Shown here: positions 28,153-36,747 of the stretch, piece by piece
How the letters are laid out: every line of letters begins with the position of its first letter
How positions within the stretch are numbered: the first letter of the stretch is position 1
Notes under the pieces: generated by a model
Told to the model about the DNA's origin: nothing
What the model saw: only the letters and a program-made list of their open reading frames with translations
The model's database searches: none
Made by a program: the position numbers and the translations under genes
Assembly (NCBI GenBank): GCA_002311915.1
Contig: DCAF01000008.1
Span: forward strand, 4,122-68,121
Direction: 5' to 3'
Origin: Sulfurovum sp. UBA1140
Lineage (GTDB): Bacteria > Campylobacterota > Campylobacteria > Campylobacterales > Sulfurovaceae
Length of the DNA: 64,000 bases

Positions 28153-29373
28153 CTACCCTTTGATAAAAAAATCCTCTTTTTTACTGCTCTGTATCTCAAA
28201 TTTTATTGGTATCATTTTAACCTCTTGATTTTTATTTAAATGATCAATCTCTTTGGTGGTGACAATCATTCCATCTGCCTGTTCAAGTGGTGAGACCATG
28301 CCTGGTTTTTGATTAGAGAGTGGTTCAAAAGAGTCTCCGTTCCATTTGCCTAAAATAACAGCATATTTTCCTGCTTTAAATTTATAATCATTTCTCATTT
28401 TAGTGGTGATAAGTGGATGATAAAAGCTATTGGTTCCTGTCAATTTTAAGATGCTAGGTTTGACAAACATCTCAAAATTTACCATGGCTGCGAGTGGATT
28501 TCCTGGCAGGTTAATAACAAAACATTTTCCGAGTTTGCCAAAGGTGGTTGGTTTGCCTGGCTTAATATTCACTTTAGAAAAAAGCGTCTCCATTCCAAGT
28601 TCGCTAAATGCTTGAATCGTAAAGTCTTTATCTCCTACTGAAACGCCACCAGAGGTTAAGATAAGGTCAGCATCCATGGCATGAGAGACTGCTTTTTTAA
28701 GCTCTTCTGTTGTGTCCCCCGAGTTTGATATATAGCTTACATCACACCCCAACTCTTTGGCTCTGGCATAAAACATGGGGGCATTAGAGTTATAAAGTTG
28801 GTGGGTATCTATCTTTTCATAGTGGGCTTTTAGCTCTTCTCCTGTGCTAAAAATAACCACTTTTGGTTTTCGGTAGACCTCGATATGGGTGATGCCTTGT
28901 GAAGAGAGTAGGGCTAAAGAGTAAGCCGTTATTTTTTCGTGGGCATTCATAAAAGTTTTGCCACTTTTTATATCTTCTCCTTGCCAACGTATCATGGCAT
29001 TGGGATTAATGGTTGGGGGTAGAATAATGCTCTGTTGTGTTAAAAACTCTACATCTTCAATTGGAACAATCGCTTCGCACCCTTTGGGAATGGGGGCTCC
29101 TGTCATAATTTTTATCGCTTCATCGTGATGTAAGTGTTCTTGGGGCCTATCACCTGCGTAGATGACCTCTTTTATATTAACGGCTTTTCCTGCATCGGTT
29201 AGTTTGACGGCATAACCATCCATCGCAGAGTTATCAAACCGTGGTAGGTCAAATGAAGCTTGATAGCTTTGTGCGGATACAGAACCAATACTCTGTTCTA
29301 TGGGAATAATATGGGTGCTTTTTTTGGTAACACTATTGTATATAATCTCTAACGCTTCATTAATGGTAACCAT
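28153..29373 (-). CDS. moeA: Molybdopterin molybdenumtransferase
   Basis: Inserts molybdate into adenylated molybdopterin. DNSAMDGYAV near residues 46-55 is the MoeA signature. GAPIPKGCEAIVPIED, FSTGEEL, the SGGVSVGDKD block and GKPTTFGKL..NLPGNPLAAMV follow in order through the MoaB/Mog-like domain and the C-terminal barrel. 406 residues is typical. It is a single gene that diverges from the small membrane protein gene. Confidence 0.95.
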   Translation of the reverse strand: MVTINEALEIIYNSVTKKSTHIIPIEQSIGSVSAQSYQASFDLPRFDNSAMDGYAVKLTDAGKAVNIKEVIYAGDRPQEHLHHDEAIKIMTGAPIPKGCEAIVPIEDVEFLTQQSIILPPTINPNAMIRWQGEDIKSGKTFMNAHEKITAYSLALLSSQGITHIEVYRKPKVVIFSTGEELKAHYEKIDTHQLYNSNAPMFYARAKELGCDVSYISNSGDTTEELKKAVSHAMDADLILTSGGVSVGDKDFTIQAFSELGMETLFSKVNIKPGKPTTFGKLGKCFVINLPGNPLAAMVNFEMFVKPSILKLTGTNSFYHPLITTKMRNDYKFKAGKYAVILGKWNGDSFEPLSNQKPGMVSPLEQADGMIVTTKEIDHLNKNQEVKMIPIKFEIQSSKKEDFFIKG

Positions 29374-29419
29374 AACGTTTGCCTTTTTTATAAATTGATT
29401 TGATTATATCAAAATAGGG

Positions 29420-29425
29420 TATAAT
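29420..29425 (+). promoter_or_regulatory. -10 element of the small membrane protein gene
   Basis: TATAAT, with TTGATT (29396-29401) 18 bases upstream, in the moeA/29447 divergent region. Confidence 0.45.
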
Positions 29426-29446
29426 TCATCTAAAAAAAGGGTTTTA

Positions 29447-29878
29447 ATGTTTGGTGAATTTGATGAGATGATACTCTATCATGCAGTTCTAATAAAGATG
29501 CTATTGGGGTTGTTGGTTGTGGGAATGATGATTCCTTTTTTAAGTAGTGCGTGTGAAAAAATCATAAAACGTACACGAATTTATATGTTTATTTTTCATG
29601 GGTTTATGACCTCGGTGGCTTTTTCAGGATTGGTGGCTTTTGTATTTGTTCAGATGAGTTTTAATGCCAGTATGGGATTTATGATTGTGGCGTATTTGCT
29701 GATGAGTGCTATAGAGAGTGTTAAATATCTTTTAATGCTTCAAACCCAAAAAGAGTCTGATGCTTGTAACAATAAAATGCGTATAATCTCTTTAAAATAT
29801 ACGATGATAAATATTGTAATTGTTGCACTGTTTGTTGTGTATAAAATAATGGAGCATTCGAGTACAGTACCTCTGTAA
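29447..29878 (+). CDS. Unrecognised four-helix membrane protein
   Basis: 143 residues with hydrophobic spans near 9-33, 46-70, 72-92 and 115-135, so probably four membrane helices and little else. No motif was recognised. Its last codons (STVPL) include the 10-base sequence CAGTACCTCT, which recurs at the start of rsmE. It was probably next to rsmE before the restriction-modification genes arrived. Confidence 0.6.
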   Translation: MFGEFDEMILYHAVLIKMLLGLLVVGMMIPFLSSACEKIIKRTRIYMFIFHGFMTSVAFSGLVAFVFVQMSFNASMGFMIVAYLLMSAIESVKYLLMLQTQKESDACNNKMRIISLKYTMINIVIVALFVVYKIMEHSSTVPL

Positions 29879-31903
29879 CGATGAAAATCATAAATTCAAC
29901 TTTAAGGTAATTAGATATGACAATACATTTTAACAATACTTCAACAAAAGAGAGCTATAAATTTATCGACCTATTTGCAGGTATTGGTGGGATTAGACTC
30001 GGTTTTGAGCAGGTATTTCAAGAGAAAAGCTCTTTTGTTTTTGCTTCTGAAATTGATAAATATGCAAAAATTACTTACTCTAGCAATTATGGTCATCTTC
30101 CCTCTGGAGACATTACCCAAATTGAACCTCAAGAGATACCACCATTTGATATTTTGTTGGCAGGTTTTCCTTGTCAACCCTTTTCGAATGCAGGGCTAAA
30201 AAAAGGCTTTGAAGATACACGAGGTACACTATTTTTTGATATTGCTAAAATTGCAAAAGAGCATAAACCAAAAGTGCTATTTCTTGAAAATGTAAAAGGG
30301 TTTAGAAATCATGATAAAGGCAATACTTTTAAAGTGGTTCAAGAGACTTTAGAAGAGTTAGGGTATAAAGTTTTTTCAGAGGTTTTAAATGCCAAGCATT
30401 TTGGTGTTCCACAAAATAGAGAAAGAATTTATATTATTGGATTTTTAGATCATGATGTTAATTTTAAATTTCCAAAGCCCTCTGATCAGTCTGTTAAAGT
30501 TGGAGATATTTTAGATAAAGAGGTAGATAAAAAATATACAATTTCAGATAAGCTATGGGCTGGTCATCAGAGACGAAAACTTGAACATAAAGCTAAAGGT
30601 AATGGTTTTGGATACTCTATGTTTACTGAAGAGTCTGAATATACAAGCACCATTAGTGCTAGGTATTATAAGGATGGTTCTGAAATATTGATAGCACAAA
30701 AAGATAGAAATCCAAGAAAACTATCTCCACGAGAAGCAGGAAGACTGCAAGGTTTTCCTGATGATTTTCAGATAGTTGTTAGTGATACTCAAGCATATAA
30801 ACAGTTTGGAAACAGTGTGGCTGTTCCTGTAATTATGGAGTTGGCAAAAAATATTTTAAAAGAGTTGGAAGCGTAGATATGGATATAAAAAAATTAGATA
30901 TTAGAAAAGAGAAGTTTGATATAAATTTAAAGTTTTATTTTTTTCTAAAATATTTGGTTAAAACAAATTTATCGGATAATCAAGCAACATCTATTTTGAA
31001 GATTTATAGTTTAAAATCGTCATTTAAATTAGCTGTTTCACAAATGATAACGCATATCGAAGATAAGATAAAAACAGGTTCAAAAAAACAGAAACTTCTA
31101 TTTGAGATATTGGATGAAGTTGATAGTGAGTTATCTTTAAGACTATTTATTTTTAGTCTAAAACTCTACATGATAAAAGATTTACTTTTAAGAGAGGCTA
31201 AACTTAAAGATTTGTTGAATGTTTCAAAGTTAGAAAATCTTGACCCTTTGTCTTTAGAATATGATAAAATAACCCTCTATAGTCCTTATGCAACAAGGGT
31301 AAATGGAGCGTTATTATCACTGATATTTTTTGATAAATTAGCAAACAATGAAACCAATTTTATTTCACAAGATGCTGATAATTATATAAAAAGTTTATCT
31401 AAAATAGCGATAGAGTTAAGAGATAATGGTGTTGAGCCAAATCAGATATTTATGTTGATGTTTAGTGAGAGTATTAATCAGTCTATTATTAGTAACAGTG
31501 GTTCAAATTATGAAGATAGAATTTTTTCTGTGTTGACCTCTATTGGAATTAAAGAGGATAAGATAGAGAAAATACATGACAAAGATGATAGCTCTACAGA
31601 ATTTGATTTTTTCTTTGAATTGAATGGTAAAACTTATGGAATCGGAGCCAAAAGAACCTTACGAGAGCGATATAAACAGTTTATTAAAACAGCTCAAATG
31701 AGTAAAATAGATGTGATGATAGAGATAACGCTGGGTATTGATTTAAGTGAAGAGAAAGTTCGAGCTATTCGAAATCATGATGTGTTTTTGTTTGTTGCTG
31801 ATGAAGTGTATAGCACTCAAAAGTATTTGCAAGAGATAGAAGGAGTTTACTCTTCAACAGATTTGACGATTATTACTTTGGAGGGTTTAAATGCAGTACC
31901 TCT
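29865..31903. other. Restriction-modification insert bounded by a 10-base direct repeat
   Basis: CAGTACCTCT occurs at 29865-29874, at the end of the membrane protein gene, and again at 31894-31903, inside the start of rsmE. The two genes between them are exactly the methyltransferase and the endonuclease. This looks like the scar of an insertion into the 5' end of rsmE that left a complete rsmE. A chance match of this length is possible, but its placement at both edges is suggestive. Confidence 0.5.
29917..30876 (+). CDS. DNA (cytosine-5) methyltransferase, type II modification enzyme
   Basis: All main C5-methylase motifs are present: motif I FIDLFAGIGGIRLGF, motif IV GFPCQPFS with the catalytic Cys, motif VI FLENVKGF, motif VIII RERIYIIGF, and IX-X in GRLQGFPDDF and QFGNSVAVP. 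319 residues and a short target-recognition region (about 190-250) suggest a short 4-6 base site, which cannot be read from sequence. It protects DNA from the endonuclease encoded 2 bases downstream. Confidence 0.93.
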   Translation: MTIHFNNTSTKESYKFIDLFAGIGGIRLGFEQVFQEKSSFVFASEIDKYAKITYSSNYGHLPSGDITQIEPQEIPPFDILLAGFPCQPFSNAGLKKGFEDTRGTLFFDIAKIAKEHKPKVLFLENVKGFRNHDKGNTFKVVQETLEELGYKVFSEVLNAKHFGVPQNRERIYIIGFLDHDVNFKFPKPSDQSVKVGDILDKEVDKKYTISDKLWAGHQRRKLEHKAKGNGFGYSMFTEESEYTSTISARYYKDGSEILIAQKDRNPRKLSPREAGRLQGFPDDFQIVVSDTQAYKQFGNSVAVPVIMELAKNILKELEA

Positions 31904-31910
31904 ACCATAA
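30879..31910 (+). CDS. Type II restriction endonuclease
   Basis: 343 residues, strongly AT-rich compared with its neighbours. The C-terminal half has a PD-(D/E)XK-like arrangement: NYEDRIFSVL helix with Glu, then EFDFFFELNGKTYGIGAKRT with Asp, and Lys in GAK. The following LRERYKQF resembles the KTT..RERW-type block of EcoRII-related enzymes. The N-terminal half is helical. Its place directly after a C5 methylase makes the call firm, while the recognition site is unknown. Its last 20 bases overlap rsmE. Confidence 0.75.
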   Translation: MDIKKLDIRKEKFDINLKFYFFLKYLVKTNLSDNQATSILKIYSLKSSFKLAVSQMITHIEDKIKTGSKKQKLLFEILDEVDSELSLRLFIFSLKLYMIKDLLLREAKLKDLLNVSKLENLDPLSLEYDKITLYSPYATRVNGALLSLIFFDKLANNETNFISQDADNYIKSLSKIAIELRDNGVEPNQIFMLMFSESINQSIISNSGSNYEDRIFSVLTSIGIKEDKIEKIHDKDDSSTEFDFFFELNGKTYGIGAKRTLRERYKQFIKTAQMSKIDVMIEITLGIDLSEEKVRAIRNHDVFLFVADEVYSTQKYLQEIEGVYSSTDLTIITLEGLNAVPLP

Positions 31911-32559
31911 AGAGGCAGGTAGATCGACACTTTTACTCAAAGGTGATGAACATCGCTATATCTTTAAAGTGCGTCGTCATCGCGAAGGTGAGGTGATGGC
32001 TTTGCGTAATCTGAAAGATGAAAAACTTTACCATTATAAAATAGAGCATTTAGATAGAAAAGAGGCTCATCTTATTTTAGACCGTACAGAGGTTTTGGTG
32101 CTGAAATCCAAAAAAAAGTTACATATTGGTTGGTGTGTTATTGATCCAAAAAGCATTGAAAAGGTATTGCCAACACTCAATGAGATGGGGGTTGAACGTA
32201 TTAGTTTTATCTATTGTCAACGCTCTCAAAAGAGTTTTAAACTTGATTTTAGTCGTTTTGAAAAGATACTCTTAAACTCCTCGCAACAGTCTGGTCGAAG
32301 CGAGATGATGAAGCTAGATATGCTTAAGAGTTTAGAACTCTTTTTAGAACAGAACCCCAACAGTATGGTACTAAATTTTTCAAAGATCCTCTTAACCAAA
32401 GATGATGACATAGAGACCATGGTTATTGGTTGTGAAGGGGGATTCTCTGAAGAGGAGATGGCTTGGTTTAAAACAGAGCAGATTAAAGGGTTAGACTCAC
32501 CCCTTATTTTAAAGAGTGAGTCTGCTGTTTGTGCTGTGGCTTCTAAATTGTTGTTGTAG
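31891..32559 (+). CDS. rsmE: 16S rRNA m3U1498 methyltransferase
   Basis: SPOUT-fold enzyme. HRYIFKVRRHREGE near residues 21-34 belongs to the N-terminal PUA-like domain. The SAM-knot motifs are VIGCEGGFSEEEM (usually GPEGGFS, here with Cys for Pro) and LKSESAVCAVAS. 222 residues is normal. The start overlaps the endonuclease gene by 20 bases and the end overlaps the convergent TPR gene by 17 bases. Confidence 0.9.
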   Translation: MQYLYHKEAGRSTLLLKGDEHRYIFKVRRHREGEVMALRNLKDEKLYHYKIEHLDRKEAHLILDRTEVLVLKSKKKLHIGWCVIDPKSIEKVLPTLNEMGVERISFIYCQRSQKSFKLDFSRFEKILLNSSQQSGRSEMMKLDMLKSLELFLEQNPNSMVLNFSKILLTKDDDIETMVIGCEGGFSEEEMAWFKTEQIKGLDSPLILKSESAVCAVASKLLL

Positions 32560-34519
32560 TGGTCTCTTTTTTAAGTAGAGTCTCTAGCTTTTCAATAGGT
32601 AGAAGATAACTTTGGGTACTCTTTTTAGAAATTTCTTGATAAATTTTCAATGATTTTTCTAATTTATACTGGGCTTCAAGGGGGTCGATGTTCATATAAA
32701 AAGTTCCATAATTCATTAAAAGGTAGGCTTGTTGTTCTGGTTGGGTATATTTTTTCTCTATCGAGGCAAAGATTTCATTGGTCTCTTGGAATCGTTTTTG
32801 ATGTGATAATAGTGTGACATAGAGCATGGCATTATCAAAATTATCGACAAGATTAATGGCTTTTTTGTAGCTATTAATGGCAAGGTCAATCTTCTCTTCG
32901 ATGGTAGCAATATAGCCTAAATTAGAGTACGAGAGTGAGAGTATTGGGTTGTACTGTTTTGGGTTTTTTACGATTAATACGTTATAGAGTTTAATCGCTT
33001 CATGCAGTTCTAATTTTGCTTTTTCAAAGTCACGTAGTTTGGGCTGTTTGGTGTGTATCCATGCCAAGCTGTTAAGTGCTTTTCCTTGATACTCTTTTAC
33101 CCTAATGGTGGTACTGTTTATCTCTTTAGAGTGGGTAACGACTTCGTGGTAGCGAACCTCTGCTTTTTTATATAGCTCTAGTTGATTATACAAAGACCCT
33201 GTGGTGTAGAGTGTTAATAGTAGATGCTCTGTATACTCTTTTGGGTACTCTTTTTCTAGCTTTTTATAGATACTTAAAGCCTCTTCTTTTGGTTGAACGG
33301 CTTGGCTTAGATTCTCTTCGGGGTTTAGGTAGGTATTGGCTAGGGTGTTAAGTGACCATGCCAAATAGGGTTGGAATTTTTTTGCATCTTTTTTGACCAG
33401 TGTTCTGTAAATTTCAACGGCTTGTTGGTACTGCTTTTGGGCTTTAGTATAAAACTCTTTGGCTTTTGTATGCTTTTTTTGATTCTCATAAAGTTGGGCA
33501 AGTTTGGTTAAATCCCACGCTTTATGTAGTGCGTATTGGCTTGGTTTCTTGGTTTCTAGTTTTTTATGAATATTAAGTGCTTTTTGATAGGCTTTTTCTG
33601 CTTTTTTAATCTTTCCCTCTTGTATATAAGCATCGCCTAAATTATTGAGTGTTTGTGCCACCCCTTTAAGATGTTCAGGATTTTTTTTACCTGCCTCTTT
33701 GCCCAGTTTAATAAGGTCTTGATAGATACTTTTGGCTTGTGAGATGTTGTTCTCTTTGGCATACTCTAATGCAAACTCATTAAGTGCTTGGCTTGAACCT
33801 TTGGCATTGGTGAGTGTAAATGTAATATTGGGGTCTTGATAGCTCTTTATGATTGCCTCTTTATCTAATGTAACTTTTTCAAAAAGAGGAATCTTTTCTA
33901 ATATATCTGTTGAGGTGGTAATCTCTAAAACATTGGCAAGAACCGATTTAACCAGTTTGTTCTCTTTATTGTCAAAATTCTTACTAATAATTTCCATCAT
34001 CTCGGCATTTATTTCAATGTTTTTTACTATATTAATTGGTTGTTGAATCGGTTCTGTTTTTGCTTGAGTTTGAGGCTCTTTTTCTGCTGGATTGTTCATT
34101 ATATAAAAAACTATACCTGCAAGAACAGATAATATTCCAATAATCGAAGAGATGCCTGTTTTGCTTTTCCATAAAATTTCTCTGTTTTGACGCGTGGGGT
34201 CATCAGATGATGTATCTGAAGAGGTCTCTATTTTAGCAAGAAGTATAATATTTTCTATCTCTTGAAATTCGTGAAGAACTTTTTTCCCCCTCTCTACCAT
34301 TTTTTTATCGGGATGTGTCATGACCACAATGGTTCTTTTTACACCGAGTTTGGCTTTAAAGTGAAACCCAAAGAGCTTTTTCTCTTTAAGCACTTTCATC
34401 ATGTCCCAGATCACTTGATTGACCGAAATGGCAATACCATGAATACTTGAACCATACTCTACTCCACCACCTTTAATGACCGAAGTAGCATCATAGGTAT
34501 TCTTTTTCTTTTTAAACAC
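32543..34519 (-). CDS. Membrane-anchored TPR protein
   Basis: 658 residues. The N-terminal 115 residues form a small alpha/beta region (TIVVMTHPDKKMVERGKK) of unknown type. One membrane helix (SIIGILSVLAGIVFYIM) is near 126-142. From about 245 to the end come many tetratricopeptide-like helices (for example TLNNLGDAYIQEGKIKKAEK and NSLAWIHT), with units of 34 to about 45 residues. It is probably an assembly or scaffold protein. No neighbour points to a partner. Confidence 0.7.
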   Translation of the reverse strand: MFKKKKNTYDATSVIKGGGVEYGSSIHGIAISVNQVIWDMMKVLKEKKLFGFHFKAKLGVKRTIVVMTHPDKKMVERGKKVLHEFQEIENIILLAKIETSSDTSSDDPTRQNREILWKSKTGISSIIGILSVLAGIVFYIMNNPAEKEPQTQAKTEPIQQPINIVKNIEINAEMMEIISKNFDNKENKLVKSVLANVLEITTSTDILEKIPLFEKVTLDKEAIIKSYQDPNITFTLTNAKGSSQALNEFALEYAKENNISQAKSIYQDLIKLGKEAGKKNPEHLKGVAQTLNNLGDAYIQEGKIKKAEKAYQKALNIHKKLETKKPSQYALHKAWDLTKLAQLYENQKKHTKAKEFYTKAQKQYQQAVEIYRTLVKKDAKKFQPYLAWSLNTLANTYLNPEENLSQAVQPKEEALSIYKKLEKEYPKEYTEHLLLTLYTTGSLYNQLELYKKAEVRYHEVVTHSKEINSTTIRVKEYQGKALNSLAWIHTKQPKLRDFEKAKLELHEAIKLYNVLIVKNPKQYNPILSLSYSNLGYIATIEEKIDLAINSYKKAINLVDNFDNAMLYVTLLSHQKRFQETNEIFASIEKKYTQPEQQAYLLMNYGTFYMNIDPLEAQYKLEKSLKIYQEISKKSTQSYLLPIEKLETLLKKETTTTTI

Positions 34520-34620
34520 TTTCTATTCCTTTGGCTATATATCTAATATTTTATTTTAAAGTTTATTTTATCTTAAATTTAATAGGGAGAAGTTAAAAGG
34601 TTGGTAGAGTTCTTGAGAAA

Positions 34621-34656
34621 GTTGGAATCGAAGTAAAACTATGACTTCAAAACCAA
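34621..34656 (-). terminator. Inverted repeat downstream of the DUF302 gene
   Basis: GTTGG/CCAAC and GAAGT/ACTTC pair across a 9-base loop with an inner mismatch bulge. It lies 35 bases after the last gene of the porin-DUF302 unit. Confidence 0.35.
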
Positions 34657-34690
34657 CTCCACAAGTTTCTAATGTGTGGGTAAGTTATAA

Positions 34691-35623
34691 TTATTCTGTT
34701 AAGTCTAACAAAATTTTCTTCATTCGGGTTTGGGCATCTTCAAGTACCATCATATCCTCTTTGTTATCAATCGCCATGGAACTCATCCAGTTGTAGACAG
34801 AGGGGAAAGCAATGTTCATGGTCTCTTCACCTTTTTTCTTACTTAAATAGAGTGAACAGGGGGCATAGGCACCTGCTTCTGGTCGTGTTTTTGCAATGGT
34901 ATAAATAACAGGAAGTTTACAGATAGAGTAGACTTCGTAGAAATCGAATGCTTCATACTTTGCCTCTTCAAACTCATCTCCTAGGTTGTTGTGTCCTGCA
35001 ATAACAAATCCATTCAGAGCCAATTCTCCCTCGAAGCCCATTTTAAAATCTTCTAGCTCCTCTTCCCAGTCCTCTTTGTCTATCTCTATGCTAAAATTGG
35101 TGACCAACTCACCTTTGGGTTTTTGCATGGTATAAGATAACTTTTCAAATTGACCTTTTGGCATGGCTACTTTGAGTGTTTGAACCACAAGCTCTCCTAG
35201 GTCAGTTAAAAATTTTTCATCAGAAGGAATTTTCATGATATCCTGCATCGCTTTTACTGTAAGTGATGAGATAGAGATTTTCTTCTCACCTTTTTTACTA
35301 TAAATAGACATACTCATGGGAGCAAAAAGACCAATATGGGGGTATTTTTTGACCAGTTCTAAAACCACATCTTTTTTATAAAAAGTAAAAAGGTGATAGG
35401 TGTCAAACCCTGACTCTTTAAACTGTTTGGTAAAAGGGAGGTTCATGTCTCGATTAGCAGAGATAAAAAAACCTGCTTTTTTGAATGCCTCTTCAATGGT
35501 TTTTGGGGTAATTTTACCCTCGTTATTTTCTGAACTGAATACCTGAATATCTTGGCTCTCTGTAGCAATTACGCTGGTGAATAGTAATGAAGCAATAAAG
35601 ATGCTCCGTATGATAAGTCTCAT
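34691..35623 (-). CDS. Secreted DUF302 protein near sox genes
   Basis: A signal peptide (MRLIIRSIFIASLLFTSVIA) is followed by what look like two DUF302-type halves: about 40-150, with HIGLFAPMSMSIYSKKG, and about 190-300, with EAGAYAPCSLYLSKKKG. DUF302 proteins occur widely in sulfur-metabolising bacteria, and no enzymatic role is proven. The second half has Cys residues (SICKLP, APCSLYL) the first half lacks. It is last in a run of thioredoxin-DsrE-DUF302 genes spaced by 20 bases or less, after sox and the porin. A periplasmic sulfur-related role is inferred from this position. Confidence 0.75.
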   Translation of the reverse strand: MRLIIRSIFIASLLFTSVIATESQDIQVFSSENNEGKITPKTIEEAFKKAGFFISANRDMNLPFTKQFKESGFDTYHLFTFYKKDVVLELVKKYPHIGLFAPMSMSIYSKKGEKKISISSLTVKAMQDIMKIPSDEKFLTDLGELVVQTLKVAMPKGQFEKLSYTMQKPKGELVTNFSIEIDKEDWEEELEDFKMGFEGELALNGFVIAGHNNLGDEFEEAKYEAFDFYEVYSICKLPVIYTIAKTRPEAGAYAPCSLYLSKKKGEETMNIAFPSVYNWMSSMAIDNKEDMMVLEDAQTRMKKILLDLTE

Positions 35624-35643
35624 TTTTTCTCCTTTAGTTTGGG

Positions 35644-36090
35644 TTAGGGTCGAATATATATATAGCCACGAAGCTCTCTTTCAATAAGTTCTACAATTCC
35701 TGCTGTGACAATTTCAACATCATCTAACAACTCTTTTTTATCTATTTTATAGGTTTTCATGGTGTTGTTACATGCAATAAACTCTACATCATAGGTCATT
35801 AATGAACGTACCCTTTTTTGTATATCTTTATCAAAAAAGTAAGCTTTTTTAAGAAGAGATTTAATTCCCTGAGAGTAACAAACAATTACCACTTCACACT
35901 TGTCTACCCCATAAAATTTAATAACATTACTTGCAGAAGATAGTACATGAGAAATCTCTTTTTCATCCGCTGAAGTAATAGGAAAAATAAATTTTCTAGG
36001 GTTCATCAATGATGGTTTGGGTTGAGAGAACTCTGTCTCTGCACTCAAAAAACTTAGCATTATTATCAGTAAGATAAATACTCTTTTCAC
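35644..36090 (-). CDS. Secreted DsrE-like protein (copy 1)
   Basis: 148 residues: signal peptide (MKRVFILLIIMLSFLSAET), then a DsrE/F-type alpha/beta domain. YDVEFIACNNTMK near 100-112 holds the conserved Cys position of DsrE-like proteins. The end (ELRGYIYIRP) matches the second copy at 42294-42761. The GTG start shares its G with the stop of the thioredoxin gene (TAGTG), giving tight coupling. DsrE proteins carry sulfur as persulfide in the cytoplasm; a secreted form next to sox suggests a periplasmic sulfur carrier, which is inference. Confidence 0.75.
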   Translation of the reverse strand: MKRVFILLIIMLSFLSAETEFSQPKPSLMNPRKFIFPITSADEKEISHVLSSASNVIKFYGVDKCEVVIVCYSQGIKSLLKKAYFFDKDIQKRVRSLMTYDVEFIACNNTMKTYKIDKKELLDDVEIVTAGIVELIERELRGYIYIRP

Positions 36091-36584
36091 TATTTTTCTC
36101 CTTCTTCTTTAGCAGATTTTAAAAGACCTAAAAAGTCCTCTTTTGTCCATGAACCAGGAACAATTGAAACCACATCTTCGTTATTGGTTACAAAAACAAA
36201 AGAGGGGGTCATCATCTTTCTAAGTTCTAACGGAATCTCATCCATCTCGACATCAATTTCAACCGAGACAAAATCTTTTTTAAGTGCCTCGACTATTTCG
36301 GGTTCCTCCATCACTTCTATGTCCATTTTTTTACAGTAGTGACAATATTCTGCGGTCATTTTAATCATAATCATCTTCTGCTCTATTTTGGCAATTCTTA
36401 GAGCCTCATCATAGGGTAGATAGTTAATTTTCTCTATTATCGGTTGCTCTTCCATGAGAATCGGTAGCTCTTCGAGAATAATTGGTTGCTCTTCCATAAT
36501 AATATGTGGCTCAATTATTGGTATGCTTTCATTGGCAAGTAGTAGAGAATTGAACAGTAGACCTAGGGTTAATATTTTTTTCAT
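36090..36584 (-). CDS. Secreted thioredoxin-fold protein
   Basis: 164 residues with a signal peptide (MKKILTLGLLFNSLLLA). A Pro/Glu-rich repeat follows in which IIEPHIIMEEQPIILEE is echoed by variants of itself. The thioredoxin domain has the active-site CHYC in TAEYCHYCKKM, and cis-Pro in MTPSFVF. This is the SoxW/DUF255-like type, likely to reduce or carry thiols in the periplasm. It is the first gene of the trio with DsrE and DUF302 and lies 163 bases after the porin gene. Confidence 0.78.
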   Translation of the reverse strand: MKKILTLGLLFNSLLLANESIPIIEPHIIMEEQPIILEELPILMEEQPIIEKINYLPYDEALRIAKIEQKMIMIKMTAEYCHYCKKMDIEVMEEPEIVEALKKDFVSVEIDVEMDEIPLELRKMMTPSFVFVTNNEDVVSIVPGSWTKEDFLGLLKSAKEEGEK

Positions 36585-36680
36585 TGTTAATCCTTTATGT
36601 ATTGTATTCTCTATTTATACTCAAATTTTAATCATAATGTCTCAACAGCATCAATAAAATTTGATTAATTCCTTACCAAA

Positions 36681-36741
36681 GTGCAGATAGGTACCAAGCG
36701 TTGAAAAAATGTGAAGTGATAACTCTTAATTCTATCTGCAC
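36681..36741 (-). other. 10-base inverted repeat after the porin gene
   Basis: GTGCAGATAG (36681-36690) and CTATCTGCAC (36732-36741) are perfect inverted copies with a 41-base loop, starting 7 bases past the porin stop. It may be a transcript-end or processing structure between porin and the thioredoxin trio. Confidence 0.5.
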
Positions 36742-36747
36742 GGTTAT

